Source: Cytophagales bacterium
GTDB lineage: Bacteria > Bacteroidota > Bacteroidia > Cytophagales > 172606-1
DNA length: 64,000 nucleotides
Direction: 5' to 3'
Assembly (NCBI GenBank): GCA_030446715.1
Contig: JAUJMU010000004.1
Span: forward strand, 62,001 to 126,000
Part shown: positions 37,710 through 48,288 of the stretch, in pieces
Position numbering within the stretch: position 1 is the first letter of the stretch
Layout: each line of letters begins with the position of its first letter
The notes under the pieces: model-generated
The model's input: only the letters and a program-made list of their open reading frames with translations
What the model was told of the DNA's origin: nothing
Databases searched by the model: none
Program-made: the position numbers and the translations under genes

Positions 37710-37915
37710 GCAAGGGTAAACTGGCTTGAATGAGCAGGGTGACCCCGTAGTTTTCCCGACTGATACCGCTACTCTATGGAAAGCGCCCCCTCGCCTACTG
37801 TACGAAACCTAGGGAAACCAGGAGTCGCTTCTCTGTCAAGGGTATTTTAATTTTGGCCCCGTTTAGTTGGATATGTAAGATAGAGAAATTAGATTAGGTA
37901 TTGATTATTAACTAC

Positions 37916-40900
37916 TTACCCTACTGACTCTTTAGCTTTTGGTGCATACTTCCATTGAAAAATGCGTTCCAAGTCAAACCGAAGCGGTTTATTATCCAGC
38001 AGTTTAATAGAGTCATATTCTCCCATCATATTCACATGCTGCCAGGTAACGGCGGTTCCATTCCGGATTACCGAGATCATTTCTTCCAGTACGGGCTGCG
38101 AATCTATCTTGGCAAGTAATTCCGATAAGTATAAGTAATTCCAAAGCACAATCGCATTCTGGATCAGCCGTCGGCACAGAATGATTTTTTCCTGCTCTTG
38201 CTTGGTGGCTACCTGAAATTCCTGATTCTGACCGAAGAATACGGCTTTGGCAAACCGGTTCATCATCTCTATGTGACTTAGCTGTTTCTCGACCGATTGC
38301 CGTAATTCCAGGTCGTCGTAATACCGAAGGATAAAGGCAGTCCGAATGATTTTGCCGAACTCTTTGAAAGCCTTCTGTAAGGGATTTTGTTTGGCATACG
38401 AGTTCATCCGTTTGAGTACCTGAAAAGCGGTGGTCTTGCCCAATTTGAGCGATACCATTACCCGGAGCATATCATCCCAATGTGTTTCGATAAGCTTTTC
38501 ATTGATGTAGTGGTCGGGCAGGAGTATGTATCCCTGCTCGGCGTATTGCTTCTGGGAAACAAAGCTGTAAAGTTCCAATGTGCCCAGGTCCTTAATACGG
38601 GGTGCGAAGAACACGCTTAAAAAATGCATCATGCCAAACATGACCTCGGTTCCTCCGTGGGAGTCTGTGGAATGCATGGTACTCTTCACCACTGGATTGC
38701 CTAAATGCATATCCGCTACGTTACCCGCTTCCCGGTCGGCAGCCGTGATAACGGTCGAATAGTAAGAAGCAAAGCGTTCATCAATCGCCGTATTAATGCT
38801 GGATGCTTTGGTAAAACCGGGATACTTGGCTGAGTAGGTAGCATTCAGCGAATCGCCCTTCACCAGAATCTTCTGCCCATCACTGGCCGTATGCAATTCG
38901 GTAGAAGACTTCCGGTGAATCTCTGGCAGCGCCAAGCTGTTTTTCAACCCGATGATTACATTGTTGGCATCCTGCAGAGCCTGTTCGGACAAATACCAAT
39001 CGGCCGTATGCTTCAGGCTAGCGGCCTGCACACCTTTGGAAATCCGGCCCATCCGGTCTACCCCGATATTGCATCCCATTGCCAGGATCGCTGCAAAGAA
39101 GGTTTCCTGGGAAGGGCGTTTCTTTTCGTCGGTTTTGCTCCCATGCCCAAACAGGTGCAGAAAGGAAGCAGCCTTCTCTACGTCTGACAATACGGAAAGA
39201 ATGGATACATACCGGGCCGGACGAAAATAGGCCGCTACCCGTTCCGTGTCGGGCTTCTCTACGGCGGGCGTAGCAATCAGGGGCCTTTTCTCCCGGTTAA
39301 AGGTAAAGTGAGGATTTGTGGATGCTTTGATATTTTCATTCGTCTGGCAGTAAAGGGTGTGCAAATGCTCCTTTAACTCAGTCATCACCTTATGGTAATC
39401 CGCAAAGTGAGCGAGCTCGGCATCTTCCAGCAACTGCTGCTTATGGGCTTTCCATTCGTTTTTGTCAATCAGGTATTCATCCAGGAACCGGTAGCGGTAG
39501 GAATGAAAGAAATTTACCGTGCCGGATCTGATCCCGTGGGCCAGGGCATCAAACAGAAACATTTTGTACAAGCGGGGCCGGAATTTTACTTTGTCTTCTT
39601 CCAGAACGTAAAGTTCATCCTGCTGGGCTGTTTCCAGCCAATCCAGGTTTTTAGCCGGGGTAGTAATCCGGCCCTTACGCGCCGCGTAGTGTTCAATGGC
39701 TTCCCTTAAAGCTGGATCTGTATTCTCGGTATCGGTCATCAGGTGCTGGAGAACCGCTCCGATGCGATTGGTCAACCAGGTACTTTTCTTTTCCCATAAG
39801 CCGTAAAAATCAAGTAACTGGTCCTGATTTACTTCCCGCTCCAGGGTCCCTGCGCTTCCTGCCCAGCCGAGAGGGAAACGTCTTCTTCTAATAACTCCTC
39901 TAATGCCCTTACTTTCTCTTCCGGCGGGAGGGCACTGGCCAGAATTGCTTTGACCGCCCGGAGCTGCTCAAAGTACCCCTTCCGGGATTCAATTAGGAGC
40001 CGGGTAGCGGCCGTACGTTGCTTCTGATTTGCAAAGTAATCCTCTTTTTGCAAACGCTTGGTAGCGTTTTCGGCGGACTTGACCCCATCCAATACAATAT
40101 CAATAAAGAAGTCGTGTCGCTTGGAACCTGATGAATCAGAAAGCAGAGCAAATGCAGGTATCGGTCCGAATGGGCGGCTATTTTGTCGGTATCGGCAATC
40201 GTCGTCCAGTAGGCGTGATAATCGATAATGGCATCGGAGAGAGCCAGCTGCTCGATGAGAACTTTCAGCCTTTCCAAACGGCTTTTTAACACGATAAATT
40301 GGGCAAGACTGCGGGCAATTTCTGAGGGTCTACTAGACTGGTTGATCGTTTTAAAGGCTACAATATCGGCATTCTGGTAGGTCGCTTTCTTATCGAGAAA
40401 TTCATCCAGCACGGCTTTGTGTTCCCCGGTCAAATGAGCCGCCAGCGTCTCGCTTAACTGTTTTCCTGCCGAAAGCAGCGTCTCGTTAATTACCCGCAGG
40501 TACTTATCATAGGCTGGGGATTCCATGCGGGATCGGAACAAAAAGGATTGTGCTTCAAATAACACCTTTCTAGGCATTAATTGCCTCTCGACCAGCCGCT
40601 GGATGTGTTTACGGAAGAAGGTTTCCTCAAAGGGTTGCCAACCAGAAAGCAGAAGGATGCGTTCCCGGTGATGGTAAGCCATTTGCTTGTTATAGTGCGC
40701 TTCAAAGGGCTCCCTTTCAGACCCTACCCCCAGTATTTTCCTCACGTACGTTTGGTCGGGCAAGCGGAGATCGGCTACATCAAAGAAACGGCCCACGGCT
40801 TTAAAATAGCCCCACTGTAAGAGATAACCTACCCGGGCCAGCGGATGCCGCAGCCGGCCTAATTCTTTTTCCAGGGCTTCATCCACGGAGAAAAAATACT

Positions 40901-40979
40901 GCTGTTCCTGCTGGTTGAATACGGGTGGAGAGTTAAATACCTTGATTTCGGCGGCTTGCAATAATTTAATTCTGCTCAT
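37916..40979 (-). pseudogene. tnpA: Tn3-family transposase TnpA, two frameshifts
   Basis: The first part (40979 to about 40125) is the N-terminal DUF4158 domain (MSRIKLLQAAEIKVFNSPP, RLRHPLARVGYLLQWGYFKA). After a one-base shift the frame gives RHDFFIDIVLDGVKSAENATKRL, and after a second shift near 39830 LEREVNQDQLLDFYGLWEKKS. The catalytic domain (39775-37916) then has ILVKGDSLNATYSAKYPG, STDSHGGTEVMFG and TAVTWQHVNMMGEYD, matching the DDE_Tnp_Tn3 blocks. The total of about 1020 residues is normal for the family. With two breaks it is probably inactive, unless these are sequence errors. Confidence 0.85.
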
Positions 40980-41501
40980 GGTTAGCTGTCCGTAATAAAG
41001 AAGGATACCTCTATTGTCGATTACAGTTACAGGAGTATCCTTCCGCGAAATATCTTTGTATTGCTATTTTTAGTTTAATATGTAAACCATTTATCTGCAT
41101 TGCAGGAACTCTTTCTGCAGAGAGGGCAGAAAATGGACTGCAGATTAAGATCGAACTTCGAATAACTTTGATCCGTCAGGTCTAGCTTAGGTCCATGGTA
41201 AGGATGTAAGGGGCAATAGTTTCAGAGTAGTCTTACTGTTAAAGTTACCTTTCTGCGGAAGCCTGTTTGTGTCCTGCTTTCACTCAAGAAAGCATCTTGC
41301 CGGAACAGAAAAGGCTCGGCGGTAAAAGTAAACCATACTGCTTTTCCACGGGTGGTGATACCCCAGCAAGGGTTCTTACCTAGTGCTGATCCGGCAAACG
41401 AACGCCGCTCTCCCGGCCCTGGCTAAATCAGAGTTAGTTGTAGGGCAGCAGGAGCACGGCCCACCTTAATAGTAGGGTTTGCTTTACGGATACGTTTTTC
41501 A
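40980..41501. other. Intergenic inside the transposon
   Basis: About 520 bp upstream of tnpA. It contains a hairpin, aaggatac (41002-41009) with gtatcctt (41036-41043), that could be a TnpA/TnpR operator. A degenerate GGACC-type palindrome lies at 41170-41194. No coding frame is supported. Confidence 0.4.
41170..41194 (-). repeat. Possible degenerate GGACC-type palindrome
   Basis: Minus strand GGACCTAAGCTAGACCTGAC then GGATC. It aligns with the 27-bp palindrome in the group II intron (shared GGACCT, AAGCTAG, ACGG), but its right end is eroded. Confidence 0.3.
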
Positions 41502-42347
41502 TTACCGGTACGCGTAAGGGGCATACTGTACGGTGTCGGCAAAAGCCGGATCGTGCTGTATCCAGACCTGGGCGCCTTGCTGTTGGACAAACTGCTCTAT
41601 GTCTTCAATAGATTCACGGCTCTGGTCCCGGTTGAAATTAAAGACCGGGACTCTCCGGTATTGCCGGTTTCGGGCATGGTGGTAGAGGTCACCCGAAATC
41701 AATACTGGTCCCCTTTCCGGCAGGCGTATGAATAGCGCCTGGTGGCCGGGGCTATGCCCCGGGGCTTTTTTAAGCACCACCGTCCCGTCTCCGAATACGT
41801 CGTAATCCCCGGTGAGCACCTTTCTCTTAGTCAACTGGTTATACAAACCCGGGGCAAATAAATACCGTTCCGGCTCCCGGCCAAAAGCCGCCTCGTATTC
41901 TTCCCGTTGAATCAACAGGGTAGCATTACGGAAATAATTAGCATTGCCGGCGTGGTCGGTGTGCAGGTGAGAGAGTGCCAGGTAGGTGACCTCTTGCGGC
42001 GGTACTCCCACAGCTTGCAGCTGTTCCAACAGCGGACGCTGGTGCTGCATGAGGGCAAAGGCTTCCCGTATTCCTTCCGGAAAGCGGGTCAGCGAGTCAG
42101 GATGACCCGTATCCCACATGAGCGTTCCCTTGGGATGCACAATCAGGAAACTAGGGTTTCCCAGGGTTATTACCCGGCCGCTGTCTACCCCGGGAGAGAG
42201 CACGGACGCATCAAAAGCGGTAATGCGTCCGGTGTCAAATACATACACCTGCATTTTTGGTTTGTCGGGCTCCTGGCAAGCCTTTAGCCCTAAGCTGCCT
42301 AGCAAAACCAGCAAAAGGAGCATAGATGGATATAGGGAATGAATCAT
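41502..42347 (-). CDS. Metallo-beta-lactamase-fold lactonase-like protein, exported
   Basis: 281 residues with a lipoprotein-like signal MIHSLYPSMLLLLVLLGSLGLKAC. The zinc motif SHLHTDHAGN (about 124-133) is the H-x-H-x-D-H of the fold. GHSPGHQ, SGDLYHH and a final IQHDP complete the ligand set in the pattern of the N-acyl-homoserine-lactonase-like MBL family. Substrate specificity cannot be read from sequence; quorum quenching is possible, as is another lactone. It is the last gene of the minus-strand set headed by the alpha/beta hydrolase, with a 155-bp gap before it. Confidence 0.75.
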   Translation of the reverse strand: MIHSLYPSMLLLLVLLGSLGLKACQEPDKPKMQVYVFDTGRITAFDASVLSPGVDSGRVITLGNPSFLIVHPKGTLMWDTGHPDSLTRFPEGIREAFALMQHQRPLLEQLQAVGVPPQEVTYLALSHLHTDHAGNANYFRNATLLIQREEYEAAFGREPERYLFAPGLYNQLTKRKVLTGDYDVFGDGTVVLKKAPGHSPGHQALFIRLPERGPVLISGDLYHHARNRQYRRVPVFNFNRDQSRESIEDIEQFVQQQGAQVWIQHDPAFADTVQYAPYAYR

Positions 42348-42502
42348 AGTAGTGATGAATGGCTGGGAAAAGACTTTGGCAGGGGGTTGCTTTCAGCCAA
42401 TGGGAAAAGTGGCCGGTTCATTTTTAGTCAACCCGCCAGCAAACACCCCATCGGTTAAGGCTTTGATCCGGTCAGGCGATAAGTACCCCACGAGATGATC
42501 CT

Positions 42503-42967
42503 TTATCGCTGCTCCACCATAGCGGGCAGGTTCGTATTGCCGGTCTGGTGACGGAAAGTAACGCGCAGCAGGGAGATTTTCCACCCTTCTTCCTGTTTTA
42601 CAAGCTCCGTCTCGCAGGTAGCGTACACCGTCCAAAGGTCGCCGCCCTGGGCGCCGGAAGCGTAGTGGATGGCCTGCTCGTAACAGAAGCATTGGGCCTG
42701 CTGCCCATCAATTTCCACTAGAAAATTGCTCAGCAGGTGCTGGGTAACCTGAAACTTGGGTAGAAACGCGGCCCAATTTTGCATCAGTTGAGCCGCTTTT
42801 ACCCGGCTGCCCGGCACGCCGGTAGAAGAAGAATAGTCAATGAAGGGGTCTTGGGTGAATAATTGCTGACAGTCATCCCAGCGGTGGGCGTCAGCGTACA
42901 CAAAGACGCGGGTTACTTGCTCGATGATCGGTTCCCGGTCAGTAGGGGTAGGGGTGGTAGTAAGCAT
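42503..42967 (-). CDS. NTF2/SnoaL-like protein
   Basis: I chose the ATG at 42967 (MLTTTPTPTDREPIIEQVTRVFVYADAHRWDDC), giving 154 residues. The fold is the cone-shaped NTF2-like domain: DAHRWDDCQQLFTQDPFIDYSS at the start, AAQLMQNWAAFLPKFQVTQHLLSNF and a final GWKISLLRVTFRHQTG. Such proteins are small isomerases, cyclases or ligand carriers. The start overlaps the end of the preceding frameshifted gene by 29 bp, supporting one transcript with the hydrolase and lactonase-like genes. Confidence 0.75.
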   Translation of the reverse strand: MLTTTPTPTDREPIIEQVTRVFVYADAHRWDDCQQLFTQDPFIDYSSSTGVPGSRVKAAQLMQNWAAFLPKFQVTQHLLSNFLVEIDGQQAQCFCYEQAIHYASGAQGGDLWTVYATCETELVKQEEGWKISLLRVTFRHQTGNTNLPAMVEQR

Positions 42968-43305
42968 GGTAGACGAATGAATGTGGTACGTTAAAGGGGG
43001 TTTCCCAGGCGTATTGCAGGTTTGCCCAGACAACCTTTCTGTTCCGGTAGGTAAAGGTGTAGTAGGCCCGAAAGCCCCCTAATGACCCACTCGGCGAGAC
43101 GCGCACCAGGACCCGGCTGCCGCCCTCCACCAGGGCGTGTTCCAATACCTTGTATTTGATTCACGCCGTCAAAGTAGGCCTGAGCTGCGGCCGGAACCGG
43201 GTCCTGCTGGGGAGAACTCTGCTGAGTCGTCATATCATTTTCGGGGTTAGCACAACTGCCAGCTGGAGCCAGCAAGGCTAGCAGCAGGAGGTAAAATGAT
43301 TTCAT
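42939..43305 (-). pseudogene. Small lipoprotein, one frameshift
   Basis: MKSFYLLLLALLAPAGSC is a lipoprotein signal. The frame continues to AAQAYFDGVNQIQ, and after a one-base shift near 43147 as VLEHALVEGGSRVLVRV...FRAYYTFTYRNRKVVWANLQYA to a stop at 42939. The total is about 120 residues. The strand pattern could be a second NTF2-like domain, but I do not recognise the family. It lies between the hydrolase and NTF2-like genes on the same strand. Confidence 0.5.
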
Positions 43306-43422
43306 GGTTACAGCTTATTTAAAGGAAATGCTTGCAGCAAGGAACAGGTACCGGCCGACCCAACACAGGTGGATCGGATCGGCCGGTAATGAGTATGGCT
43401 AGCATACTTCTAGGTCTTTTGC

Positions 43423-44352
43423 TCAGGCCAGGTGTTGTTTGAAAAACGCGTCTATTTGCGCCACCGATTCGTTTACATTCCGCTCGTTGTCGTAGAAGTC
43501 AAACTGATTGCCCTCCGTCCAGTAGAGTTCTTTGTGGGTATGGGGAATGTCACTGAAGAAACGTTTGGCGTAGTCGGGCAGTACCGCTTCATCGGAATGA
43601 ATCATCAGGGTTGGCAGTTGAATGTTTCTAGCAAGCGTAGTCGGATTGTAGGTGAGCCAATCCTCCCAGCTCATCACGTTAAAGCCCTTGTTCCACTGGG
43701 GTAACGCCCCCCGTTTGGGATTGAGGTAATAGTCAAACTCCCCGTACATAGCGGCCCGGGTGTCGGAGGTGCTGGCCAGGGGCACCAGGGTTATTTCACC
43801 CGTTTCGGCGTAGCGGTTTTTGGCTTCTTTAGCCGCCTGAATGCGTTGCTGAACGCCTTCTTCCCCGCCGTAGATGAGCTTAACGGCTTCGGCATCGTGA
43901 ATCCAGGCGGCAACCGTGGCCAGGGCTTTCACCCGCTTGTCTTCCGAAGCTACCCAGGATAGATACCCACCGCTGGCGCATACCCCCACCAGGGCCAGGC
44001 GGTTCTGGTCAACTTCGGGCAGGGATTCGAGAAATGTAATCGCGTTCTTGAAATCAGCTACCTTCCGGGCCGGAGATTCGTACTGGCGCGGCTCGCCTTC
44101 GCTTTCGCCAAAGCCCCTAAAGTCCAACCCCAAGACCCAATAGCCCCTTTCGGCAAGCTTTTGGGCGTAGGTACCGGCCATTTGTTCCTTTACGTTGGTC
44201 CAGGAGCCACCAATGAGAATAGTGGGATACATTTGGCCTGCTTGGTAAGTAGGCGGATAATACAGGTTGCCTACCAGTTTGCTTCCTTCGCTTTCGAAAG
44301 TAACTCTTCTTATGGTAGCCGCAGCAGCGGCAGGGGTGGTGGGGGCAGTCAT
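43423..44352 (-). CDS. Alpha/beta hydrolase
   Basis: 309 residues, no signal peptide beyond an Ala/Thr-rich N-terminus. Core elements: PTILIGGSWTNVKEQMAGTYAQKLAERGYWVLGLDFRGFGESEG (oxyanion strand and DFRGFGES), nucleophile Ser in GVCASGG (about 147), and near the C-terminus TLMIHSDEAVLPD for the acid and a His in HTHKELYW or downstream. It is similar to the dienelactone-hydrolase/acetyl-esterase-like group acting on small esters. It is the first gene behind the sigma-54-type promoter at 44416-44431, with a leader of about 50 nt. Confidence 0.8.
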   Translation of the reverse strand: MTAPTTPAAAAATIRRVTFESEGSKLVGNLYYPPTYQAGQMYPTILIGGSWTNVKEQMAGTYAQKLAERGYWVLGLDFRGFGESEGEPRQYESPARKVADFKNAITFLESLPEVDQNRLALVGVCASGGYLSWVASEDKRVKALATVAAWIHDAEAVKLIYGGEEGVQQRIQAAKEAKNRYAETGEITLVPLASTSDTRAAMYGEFDYYLNPKRGALPQWNKGFNVMSWEDWLTYNPTTLARNIQLPTLMIHSDEAVLPDYAKRFFSDIPHTHKELYWTEGNQFDFYDNERNVNESVAQIDAFFKQHLA

Positions 44353-44415
44353 AGTAATCGGTAAGGAGTAAGATGTAAATAGTGAATACGTTGAAACCGG
44401 TTTCGCGCTCTCTTT

Positions 44416-44431
44416 GTCAAGCCGCGTGCCA
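44416..44431 (-). promoter_or_regulatory. Sigma-54 (-24/-12) promoter
   Basis: Minus strand TGGCACGCGGCTTGAC fits the consensus TGGCACG-N4-TTGC at 10 of 11 fixed positions; the last is GA in place of GC. Spacing is exact. It lies 64 bp upstream of the hydrolase ATG. Confidence 0.75.
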
Positions 44432-44541
44432 GCAGTTAGCCGGGAATTGGAAACAGGCGTAAAAAGGCCACTGGACGTTTATAAGGACCAAAAAATAGAT
44501 GGACCCATGAATCGGATAAGAATTGCTAAACGTGGGTTGTC

Positions 44542-44558
44542 CCCCGAAAATTTCGGGG
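44542..44558. promoter_or_regulatory. Palindromic upstream activator site
   Basis: CCCCGAAAATTTCGGGG is a perfect 8-bp inverted repeat around one central A. It lies about 110 bp upstream of the -24 element and about 110 bp upstream of the activator's own start codon, where an enhancer-binding protein would sit. Confidence 0.6.
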
Positions 44559-44669
44559 AAATTACTGGAATGGCATCCTAAATATTCGGAAGTTGCCATC
44601 TGAAAGTACCAGTATCCGCCCCTATTGACCTAAAAATACGGTGGAATACTTTTGGCTGCCCCACTGCTT

Positions 44670-47600
44670 ATGACAACTCAGGAACTGCTTATACTCCTAC
44701 AAGTCAACCGAACCATCGCTGCTGTCCGGGAGCGGAAGGAACTCGCTGCCGTCCTATTCGAGCAAATCAGACTACACATACCCGTAGATGATATAGGTAT
44801 TTTAGTCCCGGACAAGACGGCCACCTACTGGCAGGACTGGTGCAAGGTGGAAAATGGTCCGGAGACGGAAGCAGCTACGGGCTGGCAGCAACCAAGCCCC
44901 GGCGGAGTCCAGCCCGTAGATTTTCCGTTAACAGAGGTGCTTAGTCACGCGGGCATGATGACTGTGGCCGATTTCCTGACCCGGTACCCGAACCATTCTT
45001 TCGGGCAAGCGTTGCAGGAGGCTGGTCTGCGGGAAATGATTTTTACGCCCCTGGTAACTGGTAACCAAAAGACAGGCGTCTTATTTTTGAGTGCCCAACA
45101 GGAAGGCAGTTACGCGGAACAGCACCTCCCGCTGATCCAAGCCATTGCTGAACAGGTAGCCGTCGCCGTAGCCACTATCCTGGCTAATGAGGAGATCCTG
45201 GAAAGGGAAAAGGAGAAAGACTTGCTACTTGGTATCAGTGAATCTATTGCTACCGTGCGTGACAAGCAGGACCTATTTCGCGTGATTAAGGAAACGGCTC
45301 AGCAGGCACTGCCCGTCTCGCCGGAGTTCTTCCACATTTACCTCTGGCACCCCGAGCGGAGCGAAGTTGAATTCTACCTGCAGCTCACTACCCCAGCGTA
45401 CGCCGCCGACCCGGTGGACCAGCGAGTACTGGCCCGGCGCTTTTTCCCAGTTACCCCGGGCGACCCCGTGGACCGCGTGTTGCAGGCGCCGGGTGCTCTC
45501 TCCATGCGCACTGCTGCCTACAGCCAAACTCATCCGGATTGGTGGGCCGCTGAACCTATTCTGCACTTTGGGCTTGATGAACTTATTGGTGCCCCGCTGC
45601 GGGTAAGCGGGCAGTTGCTGGGCTATGTCAATGTATTTGCTCCCCGGCAGGCTCCCTTCCCCCCGTCGCACCTGCCGCTGTTTCAGGCCATGGCCGACCA
45701 ACTGGCCGTAGCATTAGCCAACATTCTGGCCAACGAGGAGATTCTCCAGCAGAAGCAGGATATTGAAGAACGGGAACGGGGGAAGGCTACTTTGCTTTCT
45801 ATTAGCGGCGCAATCTCTTCGGCCCGCAATGCTGTGGAGTTACTCACTGTCATCCGGGAAAAAGCCCAAGAATTGATTCCCTTCTACGATACGGGTATTC
45901 TCATTGTTGAATCGGACGGGCAGTACCACTACGATCTAGCGGTGAATCTGCAAGGATGGGACCAATCGAAAACCAACCAGCAGTTATATGCCCAGGGCTT
46001 GCACCGGGTACCTCATCCAGGCTCGGCCATTGAAAGATCGATCAACGAAGTAGAAGCGGCTCAAAGCCCCATCATTCAGGACTACGAGCAGTTGTTTGAG
46101 CAGAATAACCACCCCTTTTTCCCCATACTAAAGGAAGCTGGTTATAAAGAGGGCTTGGCTACCCTGCTCCGGTCAGGTGGAAAAGTATTGGGCATGTTTT
46201 GGCTAAATTCTTTAACCAAAGATCACTTTCACCCCAAACAATTCGAAATCTTCCAGGCCATTGCCGATCAGGTATCCGTAGCCGTAGCCAATATCCTGGC
46301 CAATGAGGAGATTCTCCAGCAGAAGCAGGATATTGAAGAACGGGAACGGGAAAAAGCGTTACAGGTTTCCATCCACCAGGTACTCAGCGAGGAAAAGACC
46401 TGGGAGCGGAAATGGTTTAAAGTAACCATGCACCTGCAGCTGCTCATCCCTTTTGACTACATTATTATCGGAGCAGTATCGGCCAAGGGAGAAAAAGCGT
46501 ACAGTTTTGAGCGCATCGGCAAAGATGAGTACCGGACCATACTCCCCGAAACTTTTCTTTCCCTGAACCAGCTTAACTGGGATCAGTACCACAAATGGCG
46601 GGACGAGATACCCTACAACGGTCCGGCTATCTACAACGGGGAAGATTTTGAAAAGCTTTGCCAGCACTACCGGCTCAAGGCCCTGATTGCAAAAACTTTC
46701 AAAGTACAGTCGAGCCTGGTCTACCCCCTTCGGTTGAGTGAACACACTTTACTGATCCTTTCGATGTTTAGCCGGCAGGAGTCAGCTTTCCTGCCCAAAC
46801 ACGCCTCGCTGCTGGACCGGATCGCCCATACGCTAGCCCTGTCGGTGGAAAGACTACTCGTATACGAGGAAGTGGCCCAGCTGAACGAGAAGTTACAGTT
46901 GGAGAAGGGCTACCTGATGGAAGAGGTAAAGACCAATTACAATTTTGAGGAAATCATCGGCACCAGTCCCGCTTTACAAAAAGTACTCCAATCCATCCGG
47001 AAAGTAGCCCCCACGGAGACTACCGTACTAATCGAGGGAGAAACCGGTACGGGCAAGGAACTGGTTGCCCGGGCCATCCACTACCACTCTCCCCGTAAGG
47101 AGCATCCATTGATTAAAGTAAACTGCGCCGCCCTGCCACCGCAACTGATCGAAAGCGAGCTGTTCGGCCACGAACGCGGTGCTTTTACCGGTGCCACCGA
47201 AAGACGTATTGGTAAGTTTGAACTGGCCCACCAGGGGACCCTTTTCCTGGACGAGATCGGAGAACTTTCCCTGGAACTGCAACCCAAACTCCTGCGGGCC
47301 CTGCAGGAACGAGAAATTGAACGTCTCGGCGGCAAAGCTCCCGTTGCCTGTGATGTACGCATTGTCGCGGCTACCAACCGTAATCTACCGGTAGAAGTAG
47401 CCCAAGGCCGCTTCCGGGCGGATTTGTACTACCGGCTGGGGGTGTTTCCCATTGCTATGCCGGCGCTGCGGGAACGCACTGCGGACATTCCGCTGCTGGC
47501 TACCTATTTTGCCGCCAAGTTTTGCAAGAAGATGGGCAAAGCCTACCAGGGAATTTCGGAAGAATCTATGACCAACATGCTTGCCTACCCCTGGCCGGGC

Positions 47601-47942
47601 AACATCCGGGAGTTGCAGAATGTACTGGAGCAGGCGGTAGTTGTATCGGAAGGGAAGTATCTCAACTGTACTTCTTATTTCTTGAATCGGCCCGCTCCTG
47701 CTACCAAGCATCATTCCCCCGCAACCGTTATCTTGCCTAACACGGACCGCAAAACCTTGGCCGAGCTGGACGAATGGAAAGAGGAACTGGAACGGAAATA
47801 CATTCTGCAAGTACTGGAACAAGCTGGCGGTCGGGTGCGCGGCATTGGCGGAGCGGCCGATCTGCTCGATGTGCACCCCAACACGCTGGAATCCAGGATG
47901 AAGAAGCTAAACCTTACCCGTAAACACGTGGTGAAAGAATGA
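44670..47942 (+). CDS. Sigma-54-dependent activator with four GAF-type modules
   Basis: I chose the ATG at 44670 ([17 protein letters not shown]), giving about 1090 residues. Three GAF domains (about 5-185, 195-370, 385-560) are each followed by LANEEIL...EERER helical linkers; a fourth, less typical one spans about 575-745. The AAA+ domain (about 765-1000) has Walker [16 protein letters not shown], the sigma-54 contact loop GAFTGA, Walker [10 protein letters not shown] and the R-finger region [12 protein letters not shown] Fis-type HTH ([21 protein letters not shown]) ends it. GAF modules sense small molecules. It is divergent from the hydrolase set and is its likely regulator. Confidence 0.92.
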   Translation: MTTQELLILLQVNRTIAAVRERKELAAVLFEQIRLHIPVDDIGILVPDKTATYWQDWCKVENGPETEAATGWQQPSPGGVQPVDFPLTEVLSHAGMMTVADFLTRYPNHSFGQALQEAGLREMIFTPLVTGNQKTGVLFLSAQQEGSYAEQHLPLIQAIAEQVAVAVATILANEEILEREKEKDLLLGISESIATVRDKQDLFRVIKETAQQALPVSPEFFHIYLWHPERSEVEFYLQLTTPAYAADPVDQRVLARRFFPVTPGDPVDRVLQAPGALSMRTAAYSQTHPDWWAAEPILHFGLDELIGAPLRVSGQLLGYVNVFAPRQAPFPPSHLPLFQAMADQLAVALANILANEEILQQKQDIEERERGKATLLSISGAISSARNAVELLTVIREKAQELIPFYDTGILIVESDGQYHYDLAVNLQGWDQSKTNQQLYAQGLHRVPHPGSAIERSINEVEAAQSPIIQDYEQLFEQNNHPFFPILKEAGYKEGLATLLRSGGKVLGMFWLNSLTKDHFHPKQFEIFQAIADQVSVAVANILANEEILQQKQDIEEREREKALQVSIHQVLSEEKTWERKWFKVTMHLQLLIPFDYIIIGAVSAKGEKAYSFERIGKDEYRTILPETFLSLNQLNWDQYHKWRDEIPYNGPAIYNGEDFEKLCQHYRLKALIAKTFKVQSSLVYPLRLSEHTLLILSMFSRQESAFLPKHASLLDRIAHTLALSVERLLVYEEVAQLNEKLQLEKGYLMEEVKTNYNFEEIIGTSPALQKVLQSIRKVAPTETTVLIEGETGTGKELVARAIHYHSPRKEHPLIKVNCAALPPQLIESELFGHERGAFTGATERRIGKFELAHQGTLFLDEIGELSLELQPKLLRALQEREIERLGGKAPVACDVRIVAATNRNLPVEVAQGRFRADLYYRLGVFPIAMPALRERTADIPLLATYFAAKFCKKMGKAYQGISEESMTNMLAYPWPGNIRELQNVLEQAVVVSEGKYLNCTSYFLNRPAPATKHHSPATVILPNTDRKTLAELDEWKEELERKYILQVLEQAGGRVRGIGGAADLLDVHPNTLESRMKKLNLTRKHVVKE

Positions 47943-48189
47943 GTAACGGGTTTATTCTTATGCCAGCAGAACCTTGCTATTGCCGTGCTTGCCAATAACT
48001 AATAGAACATGGCCAGTCAATACGGTTTGCTTCGCTCTCCTTTGTTTTTTAACAGTATGGGCATGAGCAGATAATAAATATAAGCTAAACTGCTAACCGA
48101 TATATGGTCCGTGCTTATAGAGGGCTACGTAACCAGAACGATTCCCAAAAACGTGGGTTATCCGGTACAGGAAAAATAGGGAGGCAAAA

Positions 48190-48276
48190 GGGGCTAAAGT
48201 CGAAAATTACTTGTATCCGAAAGTTATACCCTGAATCAATGTACCCTATATTTGAAAAGACGACATAAAGGGTACA
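48190..48276. promoter_or_regulatory. Candidate res site of the transposon
   Basis: Immediately upstream of tnpR lie TGTACCCTATA (48240-48250) and its near inverse TAAAGGGTACA (48266-48276), 37 bp end to end. Two further half-site-like sequences, TGTATCC and TTATACCCT, lie just before them. Clustered inverted half-sites next to a serine resolvase gene are the layout of res. Confidence 0.45.
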
Positions 48277-48288
48277 AAATCGGGTAGT

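Noticed and set aside
41002-41043. Hairpin upstream of tnpA considered as the res site
   Set aside because: Only one inverted pair and far from tnpR; the cluster at 48190-48276 fits better. It may be an operator.
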